Source: Podocnemis expansa (taxonomy: Eukaryota; Chordata; Testudines; Podocnemididae). From it: a stretch of 64,000 nt of DNA. Position 1 is the stretch's first letter, and the number at the start of each line of letters is the position of its first letter. Location: NCBI GenBank assembly GCA_007922195.1, contig ML681964.1, forward strand, positions 8,994,597 to 9,058,596. Direction: 5' to 3'. Under the pieces are notes generated by a model. It was not told where the DNA came from, did not search any database, and saw only the letters and a program-made list of their open reading frames with translations. This document shows, in pieces, positions 33,403 through 45,617 of this stretch. A program made the translations under genes and the position numbers.

Positions 33403-33922
33403 GGGCCTGGTCCTACAAGGTGCTGAGTGCCTTCAGTTCCCTGAAACCAGGGCTGTAGCTACAGATTTTGGCATCGGGGACAAGCACCCTGAAAAGCACC
33501 CTCCCCTGGCCCTGGGCCCGATCCCATCCCAAACACTGCCAGAAGGTGGTAAGGAGCCCAAGCTGCCCCCAGATGCCTTCTGGCACCGGCTGAGACTCTC
33601 CACTGCCTTCTGGCAGTGGTTGGGAAAGCATCTGGAACCCTGCCTCATTCCCACGGCAGATAGGGATAGATCTGGATCCCCTCCAGAAGGGATAGATCCA
33701 GTTCCCTGCCACCCCAGCCACCCCTGGAAGATGGCAGGGATCCGGATGCACCCCAGCAAGGCAGGGAGCTGGATCCAACCCCAACCGCCACAGGGCCCTG
33801 GATCCATCCTGGTGCCCTCTAAACTTCGGCACCTGGGGCTTTGCCCTGGTTGCCCCGGCCTAGTTATGGCCCTGCCTCCAATGTTCCCATTGATCACACT
33901 CTCTATGCCTTGAAGGATCAAG
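33403..33922. repeat. Palindromic dispersed repeat split by a hAT element
   Basis: The left part GGGCCTGGTCCTACAAGGTG, followed by CTGAGTGCCTTCAGTTCC, is complementary in outline to the right part CCATTGATCACACTCTCTAT and GCCTTGAAGGATCAAGTCC. The two halves form one palindromic repeat of the TCAATGG type (GATCCTGCAAGGTGCTGAG in consensus form), interrupted by the element at 33448-33874. Confidence 0.6.
33448..33874. mobile_element. hAT-like non-autonomous transposon, 427 bp
   Basis: The left end CAGGGCTGTAGCTACAGATT and the right end GCCTAGTTATGGCCCTG (complement CAGGGCCATAACTAGGC) form imperfect terminal repeats. The flanks CCTGAAAC (33440-33447) and CCTCCAAT (33875-33882) agree at five of eight positions. 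Removing the element reunites a palindromic repeat, which independently supports the boundaries. The interior repeats GATCCAGTTCCCTGCC and CTGGATCC-type words and opens a 162-codon minus-strand frame of no known family. Confidence 0.7.
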
Positions 33923-36655
33923 TCCTCAGAATCTTACAATTTATTTGACAAGAAGTCTTCCCAGGTTACTTTCAAAAACTCCTCTTCCACAGTTCTCAAG
34001 CCACAGCTTCTTTGGCTACATTTAAACAAAAATGTTACATTTCCTTCAAGTGTTTCATTTGACATTTTCTATCATTTGTGTCAGTCATGTTGTACTGCCT
34101 AAATATGAAGTGACATGACAAGCACAAGGCCACATTCACTTGTCAGACCAAATGTATCTACAGAAGGATTTTCTAAGGATGGGAATTTTCTTAAATGTCG
34201 GAGTTAAAAGCAATAGCAACTTCATGGAAAGCTCATGGTGGGACTTTTCTGACCTCAGTGGAAAGCAGGTGCAGCATCTGAGCTCAGTTTTTCCTGGGTA
34301 AATTATTTTTGTGAGTAGTTACCCCCAGTGTGCCACTGAAACACTTTCTCCTCCTGAATTTATGAACCAGCTTTTTATGCCATTGTGCTCTTTTTACTGA
34401 TTCACTATTAATTTATTTAGATTTATAAAAAAGCTAAAAAGAGAACCTACTAATATGCCCCAGGCTCCCTTTACTTAACAAAAAGAAGTATATCATAAGT
34501 GTGGTAATTTAAGAAAAATATGTTAAACTCTAAGCTTTTAGGGCAGAGTCCATCATTTACTTTAGGTTATTTCACTGCCTACTAGCTTGGAACCCTCCTC
34601 TGGAATTGGCTACAAGATAAATACATAATATTGCCATAAGACAAATATTTCACAGTGATAACCATGCACCACACATCTACTGCTTGTGCAAATTAGCATC
34701 CTGAAATCAAACTCACAACTTTTTTTTCAAGACTTTATCATTTTATTTTTAAAAGTATATCAAAAATTTATTTAAAAACATAGCAAGAAAAATAGTAAGA
34801 GATTCTAGTTTCTGAATAATTAATTTGACCTTGTTCGATTCCTTATGATCTTCCCAATGATACAGGATGAATTGCCCAAATGTTCTGTATTAAGTTGTAG
34901 AATTTGAGCTGACAGGACTATAAATACCTTTCTAATAATGAAGAGCTCTAAGAAAAACACTGACAACATTTTAGATTGTGGATTTAGAATTATTTAGGAT
35001 TTTCTTTGGAAGACAGTCTTATAATAGAGCAATAATATTCTACTGACAGTGCTGCCAGCAATCCAAATTCTATAAACAATTCTTTGATATTTCACTAACA
35101 CATCCTTACAATATAAAAGATGCATAAGGGAAATTGGATGGCTCAGGAAGCTGGACACAAGGAGATTTTACCTCTTCATAAACTATTCAAATCCTACACA
35201 TTTCAGTGTTTATAAAACTGCAGTGAAACACACCGGTCGGCGTTTCAGATTTCCAGAATAACCATCACAACTGGCATAATAAACACCTGACTTGCATAAG
35301 GGGCCACAGTCTTGAAGAGGCATGGAAAATTAATTACACTTTCTCCCCTACAGGTGCAAGTCCCACCTGGCTGCATTGAAAGGAGATGTTTGAGAACCTT
35401 TGTTAATGAAACACCAAATCATACAAGGTTTCAGGTTTCATTATGAAAGTGAAACTCTAAGGGTTGCTAAAAGGTTAGGCAAAGTGCAGCAAAACCTAAG
35501 GGATTCCTTGCTTGCCCATGTGTCTCTCCTCCTAAGACTGTTGTAAAGACCACTGCAAACCCAGGTAGGAGAGAAGAGGCTTTTTGGGAGGGTTGAGGAG
35601 ATTCAGTAAGGAAGGATCCAAACAAATTCTGTTTCAAAGTGTAGCATGGGTTTATAAAAGGTTGTGAGGTTTATTTTTAGATTTGCTTTCCCTCCCTACC
35701 TCAACCCTCTAGTAATGAAAAACAAAAATCAGACAAGGAAGAAAAATGGGAGGAGGAGATTTTATTTCCAATTTCCCCTCCTATACACACACATCCAACT
35801 CTTTCACCCCCTTTTTTACAACTGAAAAAAAAAAGTAAAGAATTGAGAAAAATTTGGGATGAGGTGGGGAGAGAAAATCCCCAACCTAGAAAAATCGTCA
35901 CTCTCTAGTTCATCAAAAATCTGAACAACTCTGCAAAAATCTTCGAGCAAGACAAAAAAAAAACTCGGTAATTTTTATGTGAGGTTTTTGTTTTTTTTTT
36001 TCAAGCTTTCCTGATGCAACCCCTCAAGTATTAGACAAACAGGTCACTGCTGCCCTAAAACAGTTAGTTCCAATTTTGCTGCTCATTCACATTCTATGAA
36101 CATCAGGAAGCATTTGGTCTAAGGCGGTCCCATGCACCTGAAATCTCATTAAGGCCCCACCTGCAAACACTTCAATTTACATACAGCAGTTCCATACTAA
36201 AGTACTTGTAGGATCAGGACCTACGTTCCATTATGATTTCAATGAATTGTCAGGACATCAAAGAACCTCTGTCATATACCACTAGAGTGCAGCAGCTGGA
36301 CGGAGGGTCAGCAATGGAGCTGTGGTATATATAGCAATGTGAACTGAATGATGTTCTGTGCACTGCATTTGCAGTTGTATGAAGTATCACTGCCTCTCTA
36401 ATAAAGGGTTTGGGGGGATGTTTTGATTCCATTGTAAATGGCTGTTACACAGGCAGAAACAGATACTGAACCTGATTCTCCACTCTACCTTGAAGTTTGC
36501 AAAGCCATTTATTTACTGAGAAAACTAAGTGTAAAACGCTACCAGTCTTAGTAGCTTTTTGCATTCACTTTACCCTGGTACATGATGATGCAAGGTGTAA
36601 GGTACTGGAGAATCAGCACATCCTCGAACCCTTTTTCTCCATTTGTCTGCAGTAA
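33923..36655. other. Long unassigned AT-rich interval
   Basis: About 2.7 kb without a recognisable gene. A weak L2/MIR-like segment may lie at about 34520-34600 (TCTAAGCTTTTAGGGCAGAG). A few A and T runs are present. Confidence 0.35.
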
Positions 36656-36892
36656 GAGTATGTCTACACTGGCATTTTTAACTCAAGTTACAAGATTGCA
36701 ACTTAAACTGAGCTAACTAATACATTTGTGCATAGTAGTCTGGACAATCCAGGAATGTTTGTTCCAGAATATTTGCAGCTCAGATTGTTCATGGAGTTCC
36801 CAGACTAGCATGTAGAAATGTGTTAGCTACCTCAAAATTAGATGGCAGTCAATTAACATAAGTAAAAAGCTCCAATGAAGACATACCTGAAG
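36656..36892. mobile_element. MITE with GTATGTCTACACTGG ends
   Basis: The left end AGTATGTCTACACTGGCATT and the right end CCAATGAAGACATACC are imperfect reverse complements related to the ends at 16022, 16813 and 21815. The interior has GTTACAAGATTGCAACTTAA and an inverted TGTTAGCTACCTCAAAATTA. There is no coding capacity and no clear target duplication. Confidence 0.55.
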
Positions 36893-38169
36893 GTCTCACT
36901 TCTACCAACTGATATGTTAAAGTACACATCTATGTTATGGTAAAGGACTATATATATATTCTTATAAAGAAGAGATGAGAGTTTTAGTTCATGCTACATA
37001 TACATTGGAGACAATATGATGCATTCTTTGACACTGTATGTGCATACATGTACTCCTGTGCAGCAGTTTAGGGTTGAAAAACTCTTCTGTGAATATCTCG
37101 TGGTTCAAGTTTTGGAAGAACAATGACTGTCTATCAATGCTTGATAACATACCACTCATCCTCCTATTTCTGCCCTCACCTTCTTTCACTTCTTGGCATA
37201 GCCATCCCACAAATTCTCTGCTCTAACAGTTATACTAGCTGGATGTCCCTTTTGTCTCCTTATCTTCTTCTATGTTTGCAACATCCATTCAGAATCTACG
37301 ACTGGCCTGAATTCTCTCTTGTATCAAATCACTTCTAAAACTGCATTTTTGCAGTACCACCTGCAAAAAGTGAGCATATTTACATTAAAAATATTAAGAA
37401 CTAGCTAGACTTCAAGTATGCCTAACTCAGCATCTGTACAACTTAAGTTCTCTGAAACATATTTCCTTCCTCCTTTTTGCGAGATGAAAATCCTGACCCC
37501 TTTAATGCCAATGGCAAAAATTACCTTGACTTGGCTATGTAGCAGATGTGACGGTTTTGTGCCTTATACCCTGGACTGTCTGTCTACACCATCGTTAAGA
37601 TTGAAAGCTCCTTAATATGGTAACATTGTTAATTTTTTTCTTTGTGAAATGCTAAGCGTGATAATGAATATGAAAAAAATAATGCTGCTACATTTGAAAA
37701 TACAACCTCTTGGAGCTGTTGATTACTTTGGCATTGCTGATCCCAAAATGAGAAAGTTCGTTTCTTTTCAATGATTTTAAACCATTACACTATTCAATTT
37801 AATGAAATAATCAAAATGCGAACAATTCTTATCCATTAGAGTTTTATCCTATTTATACACTCATCTCCCCTGAGGGAAATGCCATTTCAAAATTAAAATT
37901 AAATTTAGTCTCCAAAATTGGGTAAATCCTGTGACTCAACCGAGGAGAGAATGTTAAACATGCATACATCTAAAGGGGGTGCAGTATTTCTATTAGAATC
38001 TATTAGAGAGTGAGTCACAACCATGAAACCAATTCACTTATGATAATAACCTTGAGTTGAAGGCAGGTAAGACAGCAAGCCCCTGCCCTATGTAATAAAA
38101 AGCCAGGCAGCCTCCAAGCTTTAGTAACCATGATAATTCATTGAAGTTCCCACCTGTTATGATCTAGAC
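36893..38169. other. Unassigned sequence
   Basis: No gene is recognised. GAAAATCCTGACCCCTTTAA followed by TGCCAATGGCAAAA at 37487-37520 is one arm of the TCAATGG-type palindromic repeat. The rest is unassigned. Confidence 0.4.
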
Positions 38170-38680
38170 TAGTGGTTCCCACTTTTTGGCTCAAGGGCCA
38201 CAGATATCATTTTTACAGCCCTGAAGGGCCACCAGTCTTCATCAGCAGGCCTCTTCAAAAAGCAGTTTGCTTCCTTGTTCGCTGATCTCCCTTGCTGCAG
38301 CAGGGAAACTACAAGTATCCTATAGCTCTGTGCATTCCATCTGGGTCCCAGGGCAGTGGTTCCCCTCTGCAGCCAGGGAGACAGAAGATCAGTGCTCCCC
38401 TTCCCTCCCTCTGGCTTCAACAAGGATCCTAGCATCTATCGACCTAGGCAGAGCACTTTGCAGTGTTTTGTGCTATAGCCAGGGGGAGGAGAGCTCTAAT
38501 GTCCTGTCTCTTTGGCTCTAGCAAGGAGCCTGCATGTCTTTTAAGCCTTGCAGGAACACACTTCACCAGGGTCCTTAAGCAGTGACTCCATTCTGCAGCC
38601 AGCAGGATGGGAGACAAGGGCTATTTTGAAAGACCTCAGAGGCCACTTCTGGCTTGCAGAACACAAGTTGAGACCCACTG
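38170..38680. mobile_element. hAT-like non-autonomous transposon, 511 bp
   Basis: The left end TAGTGGTTCCCACTTTTTGG and the right end CACAAGTTGAGACCCACTG (complement CAGTGGGTCTCAACTTGTG) show the familiar hAT CAGTGGTTCTCAAC pattern. The flanks ATCTAGAC (38162-38169) and ATCTATTC (38681-38688) agree at six of eight positions. Subterminal GGGCCAC/GGCCACT motifs (AAGGGCCACAGATATC; CAGAGGCCACTTCTGG) are also mirrored. There is no ORF of interest. Confidence 0.85.
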
Positions 38681-38688
38681 ATCTATTC

Positions 38689-40834
38689 TGTCCCCTCTAG
38701 TTGCACATAATAACTTTATCATGTAAAATACCTACAGAAAATGCCACATGAAATTGGTTGCCCTGGAGTGTTTTGGTTTGTATAACATCATTCTCAAAGC
38801 ACTCAGAATTCATTCCCAAGTTAGAAAAGGAGTTAAATTAGAACAGTAATAAGTAAAAAATTAACATGAGAAAATGGAAACAACTGAAGCAATTTGCACT
38901 CATGTACCTAGAACGTAAAGGCAAAGAGTCAATTAGTCAAATTAAAGGTTAAATCCCATTTAAAGATCCATGACACATAGTACTTTTAGCTTTTCTGTTC
39001 ACACCTTTTATCAATTGTTTTTGATACCCAGTGCTTACGAGTATTGGTGTGAGAGCACAATTCTACCATTTACTCCCTCACGTAAGGTTACATGGACTGA
39101 AATTGAGGATGTATCTACGTTAGGACCTACAAGGTGTGATTCCTAGTTGTCATAGACATACCTGCGCCAGCTTTTCTAAATAGTCTTGAACCTCTTCTTT
39201 CACCACTGAGGGCTGCTCACCTTCTCCCTATTCTGTGCTCTCAGTGCAATAGTCCAGGAGCTGACCTTTTCTGTAAACGCAGGCCACACACCAAAACAAA
39301 AACAAAAACACTTCAGCATTTTCCACATCATCTGTCATGAGGTTGCTTCCTCCATTCAGTAACTCCATAGGACAGTTGTGCTTTATACACAGGTCTCCTC
39401 TTACTGCTTCTTTTTGACTTTTAGTGGAAGGATTTCCGTCCTTCATTCTATCATAAAGCCTGATCCTGCTGTTCTGATTCCAGTAAAATTCCCAGTGAAG
39501 GATATGACTTCAGAGGGGGGATTTGCCTCAGTTAGGACTTGAGGACTGAGCCTGTAGCAGTGCCAATATTGCAGATTAATGAAATTATTTCTGTTTCAAA
39601 CTCTGGCAATCATTGTGGAGTTTGCTCATACTGTGATTGAGTTGCATGTGGTATTTCAGTATATTGAGAAAATACAAGCATCTGAAGTAAATTTCATTTC
39701 TAACATACACAACAAACAGCTAATATTGAGGCTTCTCCATTAATTTGACATACAGTAGCCTTCTGTTTTTCACAGTGGCTATTGTGTTCCAACTCAGTTG
39801 GGATACTCTCTAAATTTATCCTCTATGCTTAATTTTATTTTTGGATTCCACAGTCCTGGTAACAGCAAACCAATTTCCATAACCCTGTTTGATGAAAACG
39901 TGCTGATGAAGCTCATATTTCACTTCATTGACTATAATGAGCTATTTCATCAAAATGTCCATATGACACCATTATAGAGCAAATGATAAATTTACTAATT
40001 TATTCACTTGAAATTCCATTTGAAATTAAAAAAGGAAAAGAAAAGAGCTAAGAAGTGAGGTGCTTAGATTTTTACCAAATGATGTGTCAGGGTCTACATG
40101 AAACAATAGCACTGACTACTGCTACACTTAATGAAGTACAAACATTAAGTACATGTTGATTAATTATTAGTTTTGCTGAAACTCAGAAGAACAAAGACAT
40201 GCTCTGTAGTGCAGTTTCCTCCTGTAAATATTTTTAAGCTTTGCTTACTCATAACATGTGACAACACTGCAACTCTTAATCATTGTTCCATTCATTCATG
40301 GACTCTTCTCTATAAGGCTTCTTCTTCATAAATTCATTGATTCAGACAAGGTCAGTCGATAAAACCTGCATTTTTCATTTTGCTCCTCTTTCCTAATCAA
40401 GAGTTATGATGTGACTACGTGCCCTCTCTATTAGTGGTTAAGAAAACCTAACCAACTTTTAAATAGCTGACCAAAAGGACTTTTTCCACATATTTTTTGC
40501 ATCTCTTTCTTTTTTAGATAGTATCTTCTAGTGTATTGCAATATAGTAGTACAATGTTTTTCAGTAATGATCATGTAATTTGATCATATGTGTAATGTGA
40601 ATATCATCCCTGAAAATAGTCATCGCCTCACATTATCCACAGAACTGATTTAATCAAGCTATCCTTCACTTAATTTTATGAGTTATGATTCCATGTCCTT
40701 CAGATGTCACAAACTGACCTTTTTGGAAAACCAGAGATTTACTCTTTAAGGAAATTCCAAGAGAATAAACTGTGATGGTTAAGATTTCTTTCTAGATTCT
40801 TCCTTTTAAGAAAAGGGGACTTTTTTTCCACTTT
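38689..40834. other. Unassigned AT-rich sequence
   Basis: About 2.1 kb with no gene. A small possible MITE remnant lies at 39108-39167 (GGATGTATCTACGTTAGG versus GTCATAGACATACC). Nothing else is recognised. Confidence 0.4.
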
Positions 40835-41145
40835 TGCTTATTAACGCCATGTACAAGCATACAGTGGCATAGTTGTACAGATAAAGCCATGCTGCTGTAA
40901 GAGCACTCACGTAGCTGAGTTGTGCCAATGGAGGAGAGCTCTCCCATCAATGTTATAAAGCCAGCTCAATAAGCAGCAGCAGCTATGCTGCAGATTGTAT
41001 CTCCCAACTACCCTATAGTGCTGTGAACACAAGTGTTAATGTCAGCAAAAGGTAAACCGCTCGGGGTTTGTGTGGCTTTTTTCCCCACACCACTGAGCAC
41101 CAAAAGTTTTCCCAACATAAGTGCTAATGTAGACATGGCTGTAGT
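40835..41145. mobile_element. Probable hAT-type MITE (CTACGTAG/CTCTCCC family), decayed
   Basis: Blocks CACTCACGTAGCTGAGTTGT, GGAGGAGAGCTCTCCCATCA and AAGTGCTAATGTAGACATGG occur in the order of a MITE common in turtle genomes (CACTACGTCGCTC; GGGAGAGCTCTCCCGTCGA; AGTGTAGACAAGCC, as I remember it). A related copy lies at 57570-57870. Outer ends could not be fixed. Confidence 0.5.
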
Positions 41146-41884
41146 CTGCCTCCTCTCACTCACTTTCCAGAACTGGTTAATTGTGAGTGAAGATTTTGTG
41201 TGAGGTGGGGAAAGAAGTGTCAAGTCAATTGTCAGTGATGTACAAAGAAGTCAATGCTCTTAAGAGTAGCATCAATAACCTTTGGGGGTGGGGGGGAAGA
41301 GAGAGAGATTAAAGTAAAGGCATACAAAGAAAAAGAAAATGTTTTTCACAAAGAAAAGAGGCAACACTAATTTATTTAGGGTGGAGTTTTCAAAAATATC
41401 TAAGTGAGCTTGTGTCTAGATCACACTCATGCTTTGAAAAATTCCATGTGTTGTCCTCAGTAATAGGTGCCTCTTTCATGGAGAGAGTTTTTGTTTTTTA
41501 TGTGACTGTCTAATTAGGAAGCCTGCCAAGCAACCTTTTCCAGATTAGATCTTGTATGAAGTCAATGATGTGCAGTTCACATACAAACAGAAAACTGCCA
41601 GTAGTGACATGAAGATTGGTTTCATGTTAAGATTAGGGATGGATAACAAACCTCAAAAGTTAGTAACTAAATTTCAGGTTTATATAGATTCATATCTTTG
41701 TTCAAAGTTTCCCTAAACCTTAAAGTGTTCAAAGTCAGGTGGAAATTTTCTGGTAATAGACTTCCCCATGAGATTTCTGGAACTTTGGCTCTAAGCATTG
41801 TGGGAAGCATCACAAGAATAGCCTAATGTTATTCTGGCATTTCTTATCCTATCTGGACTCTGAACAACAAGACCTTGCTTTGTG
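41146..41884. other. Unassigned sequence with a short G/GA-rich run
   Basis: A GGGGGTGGGGGGGAAGAGAG run is present at about 41284-41303. No gene is recognised. Confidence 0.4.
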
Positions 41885-41965
41885 ATTGGTATGATACCAA
41901 TATCTATTTATATAGAACCAGTGACATAGGACCCTAATCAGTATCAGGGCCCCATTATGCAAGTC
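41885..41965 (+). repeat. MIR/CORE-SINE-like fragment
   Basis: CTATTTATATAGAACCAGTG, then ACATAGGACCCTAATCAGTA and TCAGGGCCCCATTATGC follow a dispersed element common in turtles (TAGCACCTAGGGGCCCTAATC; GACCAGGGCCCCATTGTGC in consensus form). The longer fragment at 51470-51640 begins in the same way. Confidence 0.45.
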
Positions 41966-42480
41966 ACATGTAAAAGGGTTATGAGCCTTTTGGAGGAAGG
42001 GGACTATCTACCCAGAGGGTTGAATTAATCCACAGCTTTTTGCTGACCATCAGGTAATGCACGATATAGACTCTGCAGTAATAGCCTATACAGTAGAGGA
42101 TAGCCTGCCTCCTATCAAGACATCAATATATAACAGCAGCCGTTTGCTGAAATATGACGGGGCAGTGTACTCAGAAGGCATTCCATAGTTCTTTGCTTTG
42201 CTACTGAGCGGTGTGCACTTGGGCATCACACACAAGTGCTTGGAGATACAGTTATTCAGACAGTTTCACAGCGCTGATTGTCATTGAAATGGTGAGTGTG
42301 ATGCTGTTTATTTCTAGACATATGATGTATGTGTAAGTGTTTGTAGTATTTAGTATATATAACATTTTTAAATTTGACCACTGTTGGAGGAAGATGTTAA
42401 ATTCCTGCATACACCCTACGGAGAACACAGGTGAGAACCAGGTAGCTACAAGGCTATGGCGCATAGTTATTGGAAGAATC

Positions 42481-42585
42481 AAAAGAAGCAAGGATTCCTG
42501 TGACACTTAAAGACTAAATCTGTTAGTCTTTAAGTGCAATAGGACTCCTTGCTTCTTTTGCTGAACTAGACTAACACAGCTGCCC
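42481..42585. mobile_element. Foldback MITE family A, miniature hairpin copy
   Basis: The left arm 42481-42516 starts AAAAGAAGCAAGGATTCC and ends TTAAAGACTA. The right arm 42524-42559 starts TAGTCTTTAAGTG and ends CCTTGCTTCTTTT. They pair at 32 of 36 positions around a 7-base loop (AATCTGT). The family's right tip GCTGAACTAGACTAACACAG follows. The whole central part present in the 5905-6246 copy is missing. Confidence 0.9.
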
Positions 42586-42589
42586 ATTT

Positions 42590-43194
42590 GGAACATGGAA
42601 GAATCAAAGCATCACTTCAGGCATGCAGAACATATACCAAATTAACTCAATTTGCATCACTTCACTTCTGAAAGGATGCCACCTTCATTGTGAATGCTGG
42701 GGTCAATGAGCTACAATAAATTACATCAAGGGTATGGAGGATTTGTCAGACAAGATTTGATTCAGTCTAGTTTGACCTTCCAAGCTAGGCAAGTCTTCTG
42801 TAACTTGTAGCATTTTGGTTCTGAAAAAGGTAAGTATACAGAAAAAATAATCATCCATTTTCTTATCAAGAGAAGTTTGTCACTGCCACATTAGGCCAGT
42901 ACTAGTCCTGAACACAAATTCCAATACAATCTTCTTAAAGTTCGATAGATGATTACTAAAGTTTATCTTAAATCTCTGTCCCACAAACTGAACAGAATGA
43001 GAAATGAGGGAAGTTTTTTGTTTTTTTGTTTCTTTTTTAATGAAAACTAAACACATTATATTATCTACATGAAGTATATAATGATAGGTGCTTGTTCATC
43101 TTTTCTTCCAGAGGAGAGGCATTTGGGTAGGCTTTTCATAATCATAAAGTGAATAAGGGAAAAAAACATACATCAACATAGAGAAATAAGTTAA
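42590..43194. other. Unassigned sequence
   Basis: No gene or repeat is recognised. A T-rich run occurs near 43020. Confidence 0.4.
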
Positions 43195-45095
43195 AGAACA
43201 TTTAGGTAAGTTTGCGATGTATTAAAGTCAGCAGGGCCTGATGAAATTCATGCTGTACTTAAGGAACAAGCTGAAGCAACATCTGAACCATTAGCAATTA
43301 TCTTAGAGAAGTTCTGGAGGACAGATTAAATCCCAGTGAGCTACACAGGCAAATATGAAAAGGAAATATAGTAGTTAACTTTTTAGAATGTAGAACAAAA
43401 AAGACCTGGGGGATTCTAAAGCAATCAACCTACGTTTGGTACTTTAAAAGCAGTGGCAGATCAAGGGCCGCAGGGCCCCTGGGCCTCCCTCACTGGTGGG
43501 CAACCTCCCGCCAGCAGGTCAGCATAGGAGGGGAGCTAGGGCCAGAGGCCGGCTGCAGCCTGGCTGGTCAGCCCCCTTGGGTGGTGAGGCCAACTGACAA
43601 GCATGGTGCAGCTTCCGTTGTGGCCTAGAAGGCTGCGTCAGATGTCGTACTGCACACATGCTTGTTGGCTCTGCCATCCCCCGGGTTGACTGGCTAAGCC
43701 ACAGCTGGCCCGCCCATCTCCCTGGGGCAGAATGGCCAGCCCAGGGCCAGGACAAAAGTTCAGAGCCTGGTCTCTAGGCCAGTCTGCCCCACTCCCCTCC
43801 CCAGTGCCAGGCTGCCAACAGGATAGAGGAGCACCCATATGGTGGTGGTCTGCTCAGCATGGGACCCATTGGCCCCTGCAATAATCTGCTCCTGTTTAAA
43901 AGTTACAAGTTTTTAATAATTTGAGTAACAATTCATAATTTATTATGCCTGAGGATAGTAGGGTTATGAGGATTAGCCATCATGGACTTATCAAGAACAA
44001 GTCATGCTAAATGACTGTCAAGGACTCTACATGGTTACTATACTAGTGAATGGAGGGAAAGCAGTAGCTGTGATAAAAGCCTTACTAAAAATCTAGATAC
44101 GATCGTCCCATGTGACTCATAGGGCAATATGAGGTAGATAAATGACTATCAGGTGACCGAGCAAGTAGTTGAGGAATTATACTCAGTGGTTTGTTGTCAG
44201 ACCAGGAGAGCATATCTACTGGAGTCTCTGGAGTCTGTTCCGGGTCTCATACTAGTCTGTATTGTCAGTGATTTGGTTTATAAAGTTGAAAGTGCACTTA
44301 TAAAATTTGTGAATGACGCTAAGCTGGAAGAGGGTGCAAGCTATTTGGAGGACAGAATCAGAACTCAAAACAGCCTTGATGAATAGAAGAATTGGTCTGA
44401 AGTAAAAAATAAGGGCAAAGTATCCCACTTAAGAAGGGGGTACGAACAAAAACCCCAAAAAAGCTAGTTACAAAATGAGGGGGTTGTCACTGACTAGGTG
44501 ATAAGTCTGCTGAAATTGATCAGGAGGTTATAATGAACCACAAACTGAGTACAAGTCAATGCGATGCAGTTGCAAAGAAAAAAAATATCCTGGAGTATAT
44601 TAACAGAAGCGTTAATGGAAGTCACAAGGCAGTTGTCCCATTCTCAACACTGATGGAGTCTCAGCTGGAGTAGTACATCCAATTCTGGACTCGTCTCTTA
44701 AAAAAACCTGTTTAAATCTGAAAGTGTAGACGAGGGCAACAAAAGTGATAGTGTTAGATTTTGCTTATGAGGAAAGGATGGGTTTTTTGTTTGCTTTTTT
44801 AAAGGCATTTCATCTTGAGCAAAGATGACTGAGGGGGACCAGAAAGTTTCGAATCTGTTCAGGGCTGTTATGAAGAGAATCATAATCAATTGTTTTCCAC
44901 ACCTGCTGAAGATGGGACAAGTATTAATGGGCTTCATCTGCAGCAAGGAAGATTTAGGTTACGTTTAATTAAAGGTTTCGCTAAATAAGGACAGCTAAGT
45001 TCTGGAATAGGCTGTGGGGGCGGATCTGGAAGCAGCTATAGTAGCTGGAGCTCTGTGCTTCATCCCTATAGTCCCTGCATTAATCAAGCCCCGGT
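43195..45095 (+). mobile_element. CR1 LINE ORF2 remnant, interrupted by a hAT
   Basis: The first segment (43195-43442) translates to GPDEIHAVLKE and EPLAIILEKFW, the CR1 region before the reverse transcriptase palm. After the hAT (43451-43894), the second segment gives HGLIKNKSC, GKAVAVIKALLK and, at 44153-44386, SALIKFVNDAKLEEG and LEDRIRTQNSLDE. The catalytic FADD is replaced by FVND, losing one aspartate. From 44540 to 45060 the C-terminal region and tail (TCTGGAATAGGCTGTGGGGG) follow. Many stops and shifts show an old inactive copy. Confidence 0.88.
43451..43894. mobile_element. hAT-like GC-rich non-autonomous transposon, 444 bp, inserted in CR1
   Basis: TTTAAAAG flanks it exactly on both sides (43443-43450, 43895-43902). 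The left end CAGTGGCAGATCAAGGGC and the right end GCAATAATCTGCTCCTG (complement CAGGAGCAGATTATTGC) share CAG..GCAGAT. The interior is GC-rich, with GGCCCCTG and GCCAGCCCAGG words. CR1 ORF2 sequence resumes after the element, so it is younger than the CR1. No transposase is present. Confidence 0.92.
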
Positions 45096-45514
45096 GTTGC
45101 TTTCCAGTTTATTTTGCAACATAGACCCCCATATGGGAAATTCACTCATTCAGGAAAAAAAGTGTTCAGGCAATACTGTTCTCTGACCATGTCACATATA
45201 GTAATAGATTAGTAATTCATCTAGCTTCATATCTGCAGCTTTCAACTTTTTTTAAAGAAAAATTAACTTGCATAGTGTAGATTAAAAATATATAACTCAT
45301 AAAAGGCTTATAAACTACTATGGTCAATGTTTTCCCTCCATTATAGCAGCTAATTTTGCTTTCCTTCCCCCCACCCCACACCATCCTCTAATATGCTGTT
45401 CACCACTGCTTGAATCTAAACAACTGCATTGACTTGACTTGCTGTAACAGTCTGACCTGATCCTATGACTTGCACTTTCCTGCATTTATTTTCCTCCCAT
45501 TCATCTGTATTTCT
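45096..45514. other. Unassigned sequence
   Basis: No gene or repeat is recognised. Confidence 0.4.
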
Positions 45515-45617
45515 CTATCTTCAAGCATCTGTCAAACTGACATTTTCTCCCACAAAAGCTCATGTGATAAATAAATTTGTTAGCCTTTAAAAGTGCTACT
45601 AAACTCCTTGTTTGTTC
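45515..45617 (+). mobile_element. Foldback MITE family A, right half
   Basis: CTTCAAGCATCTGTCAAACT, TTTTCTCCCACAAAAGCTCA, TGTGATAAATAAATTTGTTA and GCCTTTAAAAGTGCTACTAA followed by CTCCTTGTTTGTT reproduce the right arm of the 5905-6246 copy. The terminal GCTGAACTAG tip is lost. Confidence 0.8.

Noticed and set aside
33433..33921. 162-codon minus-strand open frame
   Set aside because: It spans the hAT at 33448-33874 and part of the surrounding palindrome. There is no domain.
44153..44386. 77-codon open frame as an independent gene
   Set aside because: SALIKFVNDAKLEEG and LEDRIRTQNSLDE are clearly CR1 reverse transcriptase, in line with the CR1 fragments on both sides.
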